This document shows positions 1 through 4,750 of a stretch of 5,283 nucleotides of DNA, piece after piece. Source of the DNA: CAIXMG01 sp964550225 (GTDB taxonomy: Bacteria > Patescibacteriota > Minisyncoccia > Phycocordibacterales > UBA1006); contig CAZJXT010000037.1 in the NCBI GenBank assembly GCA_964550225.1, positions 1 through 5,283 of the forward strand, read 5' to 3'. Position 1 is the stretch's first letter. Each line of letters starts with the position of its first letter. The notes beneath the pieces were generated by a model, which saw only the letters and a list, made by a program, of their open reading frames with translations, was not told where the DNA came from and did not search any database. Made by a program: the position numbers and the translations under genes.

Positions 1-59
1 TTACCATTTTTTGTTAATTTCGCCATACCCAAATCTTTAAATTCCTTTTTTGATTTTCA
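1..59 (-). pseudogene. ileS: In-frame continuation of ileS beyond the UGA codon
   Basis: Reading through the TGA at 59-57 in the same frame gives KSKKEFKDLGMAKLTKNG, with no further stop before the window edge. This matches the IleS segment that follows VEKALG in homologues (a Lys/Ser-rich run, an acidic/aromatic stretch, then Gly and a helix). The other two frames of this stretch contain stops and do not match. The gene is therefore interrupted by one nonsense codon rather than a frameshift. A single T-to-G change in a TTA Leu codon would create it. Some normally conserved aromatic positions (Tyr before the Gly, Phe after it) are Leu here, which could indicate relaxed selection. A sequencing error or UGA readthrough cannot be excluded, because the remainder of the gene lies outside the window. 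Confidence 0.6.
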
Positions 60-359
60 ACCAAAGGCTTTTTCCACTTGTAATTCTACCGGTAACCCAT
101 GAGTATCCCATCCAGCTTTGCGGCGCACTGAAAACCCACGCATCGTTTTATAGCGAGGAATAATATCCTTAAACGATCGAGCAAGGACATGGTGAATACC
201 TGGACGACCATTTGCAGTTGGTGGACCTTCAAAGAAATTATAGTCTCCCATCGGAGATTCTTTTTCCAATGTTTTTTGAAAGATATTTTGTTCACGCCAA
301 AATTCGAGCAGTTTTTCCTCGTTCTCGGCATTGGGTGTTTTTTGTGGGTTTGGGTTCAT
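57..359 (-). CDS. ileS: Isoleucyl-tRNA synthetase N-terminus, open frame ended by an in-frame UGA
   Basis: This frame encodes the first 100 residues of a class I isoleucyl-tRNA synthetase, the cytoplasmic enzyme that charges tRNA-Ile. Visible family blocks are the entry strand EGPPTANG (44-51), the HIGH-equivalent signature GIHH (54-57) and GWDTHGLPVE (83-92). The GIHH form, in place of HIGH, resembles the IleS type I recall from actinobacteria and candidate-phyla bacteria. Normal IleS proteins exceed 900 residues, so this is only the start of the Rossmann fold and cannot be active alone. The frame stops at TGA (57-59), where homologues carry a Leu, Ile or Phe before a Lys/Ser-rich stretch. 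The ATG at 359 is the natural start because the homology begins a few residues later. It has no Shine-Dalgarno sequence and lies just behind a T-box terminator. Family assignment is very secure; whether the gene is functional is not. Confidence 0.9.
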   Translation of the reverse strand: MNPNPQKTPNAENEEKLLEFWREQNIFQKTLEKESPMGDYNFFEGPPTANGRPGIHHVLARSFKDIIPRYKTMRGFSVRRKAGWDTHGLPVELQVEKAFG

Positions 360-382
360 ATGATAATAAAATTTTATAAATT

Positions 383-436
383 AAAAACTCGTCCGCGAAT
401 CACGACTATCAAAAGTCATGGTTCAAGGACGAGTTT
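383..436 (-). terminator. T-box attenuator (intrinsic terminator) in the ileS leader
   Basis: AAACTCGTCC (436-427) pairs perfectly with GGACGAGTTT (394-385), and the U-rich tail follows immediately. The 32-nt loop contains a second hairpin, CATGACT/AGTCGTG (420-414 with 407-401, one G-U pair). The 5' arm shares CGTCC with the 3' strand of the antiterminator, so the two folds exclude each other. This is the standard logic of a transcriptional T-box: uncharged tRNA-Ile favours read-through into ileS. Confidence 0.85.
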
Positions 437-600
437 CTTTGTTTGCAATAAATTGCAGAAATCGTGGTACCACCTTGGTTCGGCCCGAAAAATGCTTTGC
501 ATTTTTCGGGCCCTTATTCTCTGCTATGACGGGCTTACCCGCTCGAGTCTACTTAATTTCTTTCGAGAGCTCCCCGGTGATTAGTCGGATCATCGCCTAA
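383..600 (-). promoter_or_regulatory. Isoleucine T-box riboswitch leader with ultrashort Stem I
   Basis: The leader senses uncharged tRNA-Ile and controls ileS directly downstream. In transcript order: a short Stem I (about 597-576) whose loop holds an AUC Ile specifier (590-588); a Stem II with an S-turn-like AGTAGA (553-548); a Stem IIA/B pseudoknot-like CGGG/GCCCG element (541-530); a perfect 14-bp Stem III with a 3-nt loop (512-482); the T-box core AAGGTGGTACCACG (476-463); then a terminator. The antiterminator can be drawn as CAAGG (477-473) pairing with CCTTG (428-424) and ACGA (465-462) with TCGT (432-429), leaving the seven-base bulge TGGTACC (472-466) that captures the tRNA acceptor end. 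The absence of a long Stem I makes it like the actinobacterial ileS T-boxes. Specifier assignment relies on position and on the downstream gene. Confidence 0.9.
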
Positions 601-608
601 CAAAGCAA

Positions 609-636
609 ATAATACTATAAAGATAATAAAAAGCAA
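609..636 (-). promoter_or_regulatory. Predicted sigma-70-type promoter of the ileS T-box leader
   Basis: TTGCTT (636-631) and TATTAT (614-609) are separated by 16 bases. This places transcription start close to position 602, just ahead of Stem I of the T-box. The fit of the predicted start with the first structured element supports the call, though the surrounding DNA is very AT-rich and chance matches are common. Confidence 0.55.
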
Positions 637-683
637 GTTTTTCTAAAAGAAAAATATGCTACGCTCATAAAAAATGATTCTCG

Positions 684-869
684 ATGAAAACAAGATACAA
701 ATTACTTATCCTCTTTTTTTGTTTATTTGTTCTTTCTTACAAATTTATCAAAACTCCACCATATTCAAAATATATACCCGGCATATTTCTCGCATTATGT
801 ATAATCCAATATTGCTATATATTCTTCAAGGATAAACTATACGAATTCTATGATGGATGGATGGAATAA
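684..869 (+). CDS. Small hypothetical membrane protein (61 aa)
   Basis: I do not recognise this protein. The 61 residues contain two hydrophobic segments, about 7-22 (LLILFFCLFVLSYKFI) and 31-48 (IPGIFLALCIIQYCYIFF). They are separated by a short loop with KTPPYSK, preceded by a basic N-terminus (MKTRYK) and followed by an acidic, aromatic tail (DGWME). This suggests a two-helix inner-membrane hairpin; by the positive-inside rule the N-terminus would be cytoplasmic. The start is the first ATG of the frame, with no Shine-Dalgarno site. The gene is transcribed away from the ileS leader, and no convincing promoter or terminator was found for it. Translated AT-rich DNA readily yields hydrophobic segments, so a chance ORF remains possible. 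Confidence 0.4.
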   Translation: MKTRYKLLILFFCLFVLSYKFIKTPPYSKYIPGIFLALCIIQYCYIFFKDKLYEFYDGWME

Positions 870-928
870 ATATTTCAAATTATCTTCAAGTCATATTGAG
901 GGTAATTTCTTTTTTCTTTAGAAAACTA

Positions 929-959
929 TTGTACAAGTCTTTTTAAAATATGTTAAAAT
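929..959 (+). promoter_or_regulatory. Extended -10 promoter giving a probable leaderless transcript
   Basis: TGTTAAAAT (951-959) is an extended -10 element with one mismatch to TGnTATAAT. TTGTAC (929-934) is a possible -35 box at a long spacing of 19 bases, which an extended -10 can tolerate. The ATG at 966 lies seven bases after the -10 box, exactly where transcription would begin, so the mRNA would have essentially no 5' leader. Confidence 0.55.
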
Positions 960-965
960 GTGTTC

Positions 966-1223
966 ATGTTAGAAGTATTTGGAAATTTTGTGGGATGGTT
1001 CGGAACTATTACCGTCCTTGGAACGTACGGACTAACTCTTTTTGGGGTTCTTAAATTTGGAAGCGATCCGTTTCTTATTGCAAATCTTGCAGGATCAATT
1101 ACTCTTGTTATTGGAGGAGCTTTCAAACGTGACATGTGGCACAACGTAGTCTTTTATCTCATCTGGGGAGTTCTGACTGCACTTGTTTATTTTGATGTGT
1201 TTAGTTTATTTCTTCATAAGTAA
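966..1223 (+). CDS. CBU_0592-like small membrane protein (85 aa)
   Basis: This is a small integral membrane protein with three predicted helices, near residues 5-28, 36-51 and 59-76. The order of elements resembles the CBU_0592 family of short bacterial membrane proteins of unknown function: a GWFGT-type glycine-rich first helix, a central N-L-x-G segment (40-43), the cytoplasmic-type patch FKRDMWHN (53-60) and a final helix with W67. I recognise the family by pattern only and no reaction is known. An in-frame GTG at 960 would add two residues, but ATG 966 is preferred because the -10 box ends at 959 and would place the GTG upstream of the transcript start. The gene stands alone and ends at a strong terminator. 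Confidence 0.75.
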   Translation: MLEVFGNFVGWFGTITVLGTYGLTLFGVLKFGSDPFLIANLAGSITLVIGGAFKRDMWHNVVFYLIWGVLTALVYFDVFSLFLHK

Positions 1224-1226
1224 TAC

Positions 1227-1253
1227 AAAAGCCACCGATATATGGTGGCTTTT
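1227..1253. terminator. Bidirectional intrinsic terminator between convergent genes
   Basis: AAAAGCCACC (1227-1236) pairs perfectly with GGTGGCTTTT (1244-1253) across a seven-base loop. The A-run and T-run make it work on both strands. It serves the small membrane gene ending at 1223 and the minus-strand gene ending at 1257. Confidence 0.9.
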
Positions 1254-1256
1254 AAT

Positions 1257-1787
1257 TTAAATGTAAGGAGCAAACAGTCTCGCATACGAACTTTTACTAT
1301 GTATAATATCCATTTTGTTAAATGGAATTGGTTTGTATGCAGATGATGGTGGCGATATTATTATTTGTGGTTTTTTGTAGTTAATAATTTTGGGTTTGCG
1401 ATCAAGTAAAACATTTTCTATAACCCTTGCAAGTCCGCTCAACCTAAAGACGTTTTTGGAAATCTCTTCTGTCCATTGCATTTTTTCAAATGCAGAATAT
1501 CTGCGATTCCAATTAAAAAATCGAATGATGAAAAATAAGTCTTCGAAAATTTTAAGCATCTCTACCGAAATTTCAGGATGTTTTTCAATGATTTTTCTGG
1601 CAACGTTTTCTTGCCAATCATATTGAACCTGATTACTTTCTCCTTCGAGATAATTACCAGCTATCAGATACTCATTCCAAATAATTTTACAAATTCTCCA
1701 CTTTTCTCTCTTATGTAGTTTTTTATGTTTCATAACTGTATTTTTTATAACCCTACCATATTCTTCATCCAAAGCAAAATCCCGCAT
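1257..1787 (-). CDS. Hypothetical protein, 176 aa, last gene of the argS-side group
   Basis: I do not recognise this protein. It looks soluble, basic and mostly helical: a Lys/His/Arg-rich N-terminal stretch (19-31), aromatic-rich helices (about 34-48 and 74-95, with FFNWNRRYSAF near 90-100), then a Pro- and Ile-rich tail from about 131 (KPKIINYKKPQIIISPP). It carries no signal peptide or catalytic motif that I can name. ATG 1787 is the first start in the frame, which is closed by TAA at 1799-1797. That ATG sits in the loop of a terminator-like hairpin and has no Shine-Dalgarno site. ATG 1733 (Met 19, MKHKKLHKREKW) is an alternative start that would avoid the hairpin. The gene ends at the bidirectional terminator at 1227-1253. 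The long open frame among AT-rich DNA and the protein-like composition support a real gene. Confidence 0.7.
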   Translation of the reverse strand: MRDFALDEEYGRVIKNTVMKHKKLHKREKWRICKIIWNEYLIAGNYLEGESNQVQYDWQENVARKIIEKHPEISVEMLKIFEDLFFIIRFFNWNRRYSAFEKMQWTEEISKNVFRLSGLARVIENVLLDRKPKIINYKKPQIIISPPSSAYKPIPFNKMDIIHSKSSYARLFAPYI

Positions 1788-1798
1788 GGCGGGATTTT
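1776..1798. terminator. Terminator-like hairpin between orf158 and orf176
   Basis: AAAATCCCGC (1776-1785) pairs perfectly over 10 bp with GCGGGATTTT (1789-1798), with a 3-nt loop. It lies 8 bp past the stop codon of the 158-aa gene on the minus strand, and each side ends in a short T-run. The loop and first stem bases include the ATG (1787-1785) of the next gene, so it may be a partial terminator or may mask that start. Confidence 0.7.
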
Positions 1799-1806
1799 AA
1801 TGTTAT

Positions 1807-2283
1807 TTATCGATAATACTGCCACTCTCTCTTTTCCCATTCTGATCCAATATTAAGCTCATTGTGTCCAACCATGCGATATGCCTCGTAAGGTGGAGAT
1901 GGTTGCCGCTCTGGACCATGCCATTGTTTTAACTCCATCAGCCGAGAAATATTCTCGAACCAAATATCTATTTTTGCATCTTCTGCATCACTTTTCTTTT
2001 GAAGAAGCTCCACATAAATACCTGTATCCTTCAAATCTTCCTGGTAAAGCATTTGAATTTTTTCAGATGTTTTTTTGCAAGCTTCTTTGTAGAAAATATC
2101 AAAAGCAACTGAAGCAGTATTGATATGTTCAAGATTTGCGTAAACACCCCAAAGCTCTGAGTTGGGGCCGAAATACCTTACTGAAAAACTTACAAATAGC
2201 TTCCATTTGGTTGATGTATGCACTAAAATCTGGATACTTAAATACTGCTTTGCAGGGTCTAACTCTATTGTTTCTTTTTCCAT
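1807..2283 (-). CDS. Hypothetical protein, 158 aa, directly downstream of argS
   Basis: No family is recognised. The first half looks like beta structure (QYLSIQILVHTS and KLFVSFSVRYFG, about 13-39), followed by a helical middle part (about 57-110). The C-terminal section is rich in Trp, Glu and Pro (WHGPERQPSPPYEAYRM, near 121-137; EWEKREWQYYR at the end). There is no signal peptide or membrane segment, so it should be cytoplasmic. The ATG at 2283 lies 33 bp after the argS stop codon. No terminator intervenes, so co-transcription with argS is likely. No Shine-Dalgarno site is visible. A terminator-like hairpin follows 8 bp after the stop. A link to arginylation or translation would be guilt by association only. 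Confidence 0.75.
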   Translation of the reverse strand: MEKETIELDPAKQYLSIQILVHTSTKWKLFVSFSVRYFGPNSELWGVYANLEHINTASVAFDIFYKEACKKTSEKIQMLYQEDLKDTGIYVELLQKKSDAEDAKIDIWFENISRLMELKQWHGPERQPSPPYEAYRMVGHNELNIGSEWEKREWQYYR

Positions 2284-2316
2284 TGAACTTTGTTTTTTAA
2301 AACAATAGCACAGAAT

Positions 2317-4011
2317 TTACATTCTGTCAGGTGCTTTGATACCCAGCAACCATAATCCATTTTTCAAAACTACAGCAACTGCTTGTGCAATCGCCAGACG
2401 ATGTGCAGAAATTTCTCTGTTTTCTAAATCAATAATCTTGTTTGATCCGTAATATGAATTAAATGCCTGAGCTACTTGTAACAAATACGTCACCACATAT
2501 TGCGGAGCATATTCAGCAATCACGTTTTCTACAATACCAGGAAGTCTATACACCATTCGTTCGAGATCAGAAATTTCTTCACTAGATGTATAGCTTGGAC
2601 TAATTCCTAATTCTGCACCTTTTTCAAGAAGACTCATAATGCGCGCATGGGTGTACTGCAAATACGGACCTGAATCACCTTCGAATGACAAACTGGTTTC
2701 TGGATCGAAATTAATATTCTGTCCTGGTTTTGCTCGTAAGATGGCAAACTTTACCGCACCTACCGCAATGGCATCCATGGTTTCTGCATCAATATTTCGG
2801 TCAGTTGATCGTGCGCGTACTTCCTCTAAAATTGTTTCAAGGATTTCTGTAGCCAGTGGTACCCCACCTAATCGTGATGACATTTTTTGTCCCTTGAACG
2901 ACATACGTCCATGCGGAATGTGAACTGATTTTTCTGACCAGTCGTGATTAATTTTTTCTGCCGCATCAAGAACCGCATCAAAGTGTGAAATTTGTTGATG
3001 GTCCGTTACGAACAACGAAAGGTCTGGATGTTCGCGATCAAATTTTATCGCAAGGAGTCCCACGTCTTTTGCTTCATAGGTTGGATTTCCTTGAGAATTG
3101 ATAAACACCGATGTGTTAATATGTTTTTTTGATTCGTCTGGAATGTATACAATAGCACCCTCACTTTCGGTAAACACTGACGGAGTATTTTCCAAAACTA
3201 TCTTCTTCCCTACCTCTCCGGCTTCACTTTCGTAGACATATGAATCGAATATAGAACCTAAACGCGCAACAACCTGTTCAAAGTATTCAATATTAAAATT
3301 TTTACAAACATTAAAAGCTCGCCACTCTGGAGAGTCTTTTTGTGCATACAAATTATCTGCAATTTCTTTTACGCGAGCATGAATACTTTCATCTTCTTCA
3401 TATCTTTTTGTTCCTTCTACGTAGGCATCACCAAGGACCTGAATACTTGGATTATATAAATGACCGTCTGGAGATTTTTTTAAAATTACAAAAATCGCTT
3501 TTGCAATACCAAGTGAAATATCAGATGGAAATGACATAGTGCGAACGTCTGCACCAGAAAATTTCATGAGTCGTGTGAGCGATTCACCAATCGCATTGTT
3601 CATCATATGTCCCACATGAAATGGTTTGAATAAGTTTGGTGATGAGTGCTCTACGAGAATTTTCTGTCCTTGGTGTACATTTATTTTTCCAAAATTCTCA
3701 GCACCTGAAACGATACCTGAAATCTCTTGTTCAAAGAATTTAGGTGTGAGTTTAAAATTAATGAATCCAGGTCCTGCAATTTCAATAGATTCGATTTCTG
3801 AACTAGTTTGCTTGTTCAACTCAGTAACAATTTCCTCAGCTAATACTTTTGGATTCTTGCCAACTTGTTTTGCGGCAACCATGGCCACATTACACGCAAA
3901 ATCACCATGTGATAAATCAGTCGGATGTTCCAATGTAAAATTCACCCCAGAAATTCCCAGATTTCCAAGTGCGGTTTCAATAATAGTTTTAAGTTTTTGA
4001 GTAATAGGCAT
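2317..4011 (-). CDS. argS: Arginyl-tRNA synthetase (complete, 564 aa)
   Basis: ArgS attaches arginine to tRNA-Arg using ATP in the cytoplasm; it is a monomeric class I synthetase. Domains in order: an N-terminal tRNA-recognition domain (about 1-95, with LSHGDFACNVAM at 33-44 typical of the family); the Rossmann catalytic core with the HIGH motif HVGH (132-135) in SSPNLFKPFHVGH; the KMSKS-loop equivalent KMSS (376-379); and the helical DALR anticodon-binding domain (about 446-564), starting GPYLQYTHAR and ending in the family signature LLGIKAPDRM. Length is normal for the family (roughly 550-600 residues) and no key motif is missing. The start at 4011 matches the usual N-terminus; the ATG is preceded by GTAGACCT with no Shine-Dalgarno site. 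It appears to head a transcript that continues into the 158-aa gene 33 bp downstream. Confidence 0.98.
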   Translation of the reverse strand: MPITQKLKTIIETALGNLGISGVNFTLEHPTDLSHGDFACNVAMVAAKQVGKNPKVLAEEIVTELNKQTSSEIESIEIAGPGFINFKLTPKFFEQEISGIVSGAENFGKINVHQGQKILVEHSSPNLFKPFHVGHMMNNAIGESLTRLMKFSGADVRTMSFPSDISLGIAKAIFVILKKSPDGHLYNPSIQVLGDAYVEGTKRYEEDESIHARVKEIADNLYAQKDSPEWRAFNVCKNFNIEYFEQVVARLGSIFDSYVYESEAGEVGKKIVLENTPSVFTESEGAIVYIPDESKKHINTSVFINSQGNPTYEAKDVGLLAIKFDREHPDLSLFVTDHQQISHFDAVLDAAEKINHDWSEKSVHIPHGRMSFKGQKMSSRLGGVPLATEILETILEEVRARSTDRNIDAETMDAIAVGAVKFAILRAKPGQNINFDPETSLSFEGDSGPYLQYTHARIMSLLEKGAELGISPSYTSSEEISDLERMVYRLPGIVENVIAEYAPQYVVTYLLQVAQAFNSYYGSNKIIDLENREISAHRLAIAQAVAVVLKNGLWLLGIKAPDRM

Positions 4012-4057
4012 AGGTCTACATTACCATATTTTGACCATAAAAAAAGCCCCATTCTAT

Positions 4058-4085
4058 TTGACATTTATTCAAAAAAGCATACTGT
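4058..4085 (+). promoter_or_regulatory. Promoter of the DUF1599 gene
   Basis: A consensus -35 box TTGACA (4058-4063) is followed after 16 bases by TACTGT (4080-4085). The start would fall near 4092, leaving about 20 leader bases ahead of ATG 4112. The perfect -35 box and the correct placement before a clear gene support the call. Confidence 0.6.
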
Positions 4086-4109
4086 AAGAACAAACAAAAC
4101 GACAATCAA
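4081..4109 (-). promoter_or_regulatory. Candidate argS promoter
   Basis: On the minus strand TTGATT (4109-4104) and TACAGT (4086-4081) are spaced by 17 bases. Transcription would start near 4074, giving a leader of roughly 60 bases before the argS ATG. The -10 box occupies almost the same bases as the -10 box of the divergent gene. The match is moderate in AT-rich DNA. Confidence 0.45.
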
Positions 4110-4111
4110 AT

Positions 4112-4687
4112 ATGAAACCTGTTTATAAAAAATCTGAGGAGGTATTTTCAGATGTTATTGCAAAAAACCGAGATTTATTTCACAAGAAAAATGCTGATTA
4201 TGGGACTTCATGGACTATCCTCCGCTATTCCAAATCGTTCACTGATCAGATCTTTATCAAAGCAGCACGTATTCGTTCTATACAAGAATCCGGTAAAAAT
4301 CTGGTTGGAGATTCTCTGAATAGTGAATTTATTGGGATTTTCAACTACTGCATCATGGCGCTTATGAAACACGCATACCCGGAAAAATTTGTCATAGGAA
4401 ACACTATTTCAAATGATGAACTAATCAATTTCTTTGACGAACAGGTTCAAAAAATTTACGAGCTCCGTCAAAAGAAAAATCATGATTACGGTGAAGCGTG
4501 GCGTGATATGCGTATCAGCTCAATTACCGACTTGATCTTGATGAAACTGTTACGTATTAAACAAATTGAAACAAATGCTGGGGCAACATTAGTATCTGAA
4601 CCTATTGAATCTGGTTTTCAAGATATTGTTAATTATGCATTGTTCGCACTGGTTTTACATGAGGAAAAAGTGAGTATTATGGATTAA
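4112..4687 (+). CDS. DUF1599 (Nmad1-like) protein with two tandem repeats
   Basis: The 191 residues contain two copies of the same unit about 96 residues apart. The first has KNADYGTSW (26-34), TDQIFIKAARI (44-54) and EFIGIFNY (72-79). The second has KNHDYGEAW (122-130), TDLILMKLLRI (139-149) and GFQDIVNY (168-175). This pattern is that of DUF1599, a helical family I recall being renamed as a nucleotide-modification-associated domain; its biochemical activity is not established. The conserved Asp-Tyr-Gly/Trp motif and Lys/Arg residues could form a nucleotide or phosphate site, which is inference. The protein looks cytoplasmic. It has its own promoter, no Shine-Dalgarno site before ATG 4112, and a terminator 14 bp after the stop. 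It is divergent from argS and convergent with thyA. Family confidence is high; function is unknown. Confidence 0.9.
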   Translation: MKPVYKKSEEVFSDVIAKNRDLFHKKNADYGTSWTILRYSKSFTDQIFIKAARIRSIQESGKNLVGDSLNSEFIGIFNYCIMALMKHAYPEKFVIGNTISNDELINFFDEQVQKIYELRQKKNHDYGEAWRDMRISSITDLILMKLLRIKQIETNAGATLVSEPIESGFQDIVNYALFALVLHEEKVSIMD

Positions 4688-4701
4688 CTTGGCAAGCCAA
4701 G

Positions 4702-4736
4702 AAAAAAGCCGAAACATAAACGTTTCGGCTTTTTTT
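4702..4736. terminator. Bidirectional terminator between DUF1599 gene and thyA
   Basis: GCCGAAAC (4708-4715) pairs with GTTTCGGC (4722-4729) around a six-base loop, flanked by six A on the left and seven T on the right. It therefore terminates both convergent transcripts. A second small inverted repeat, CTTGGC/GCCAAG (4688-4701, two-base loop), sits directly before it and has no U-tract of its own. Confidence 0.92.
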
Positions 4737-4750
4737 GTAATGTTTGTGGG

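Noticed and set aside
1..359. UGA decoded as glycine (as in Gracilibacteria/Absconditabacteria) or tryptophan
   Set aside because: The 564-codon argS and the other genes use ordinary Gly and TGG Trp codons with no internal TGA. In recoded genomes TGA would appear often. One TGA in ileS is not enough, though it is kept as an open question in the findings.
482..512. Perfect 14-bp hairpin as an intrinsic terminator
   Set aside because: No U-run follows on either strand, and its place within the leader fits Stem III of the T-box.
189..584. 131-codon open frame on the plus strand
   Set aside because: It lies antisense to ileS and the T-box leader, both of which are well supported, and its translation resembles no protein family.
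953..1144. 63-codon minus-strand frame
   Set aside because: It is antisense to the CBU_0592-like gene, whose family match is clear.
1390..2123. Plus-strand open frames of 78 and 80 codons
   Set aside because: They are antisense to the longer 176-aa and 158-aa genes, with low-complexity translations and no better start signals.
2290..2326. Terminator between argS and orf158
   Set aside because: Two small inverted repeats are present (TTGTTTT/AAAACAA and CAGAAT/ATTCTG), but the stems are short and AT-rich with no GC-rich stem followed by a U-tract, so read-through is expected.
2639..4000. Several plus-strand open frames of 65-124 codons
   Set aside because: They are antisense shadows of the complete argS gene.
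4036..4080. Terminator or repeat formed by the two AAAAAAGC stretches near 4040 and 4071
   Set aside because: They are direct, not inverted, copies and cannot pair; homopolymer-rich DNA explains them.
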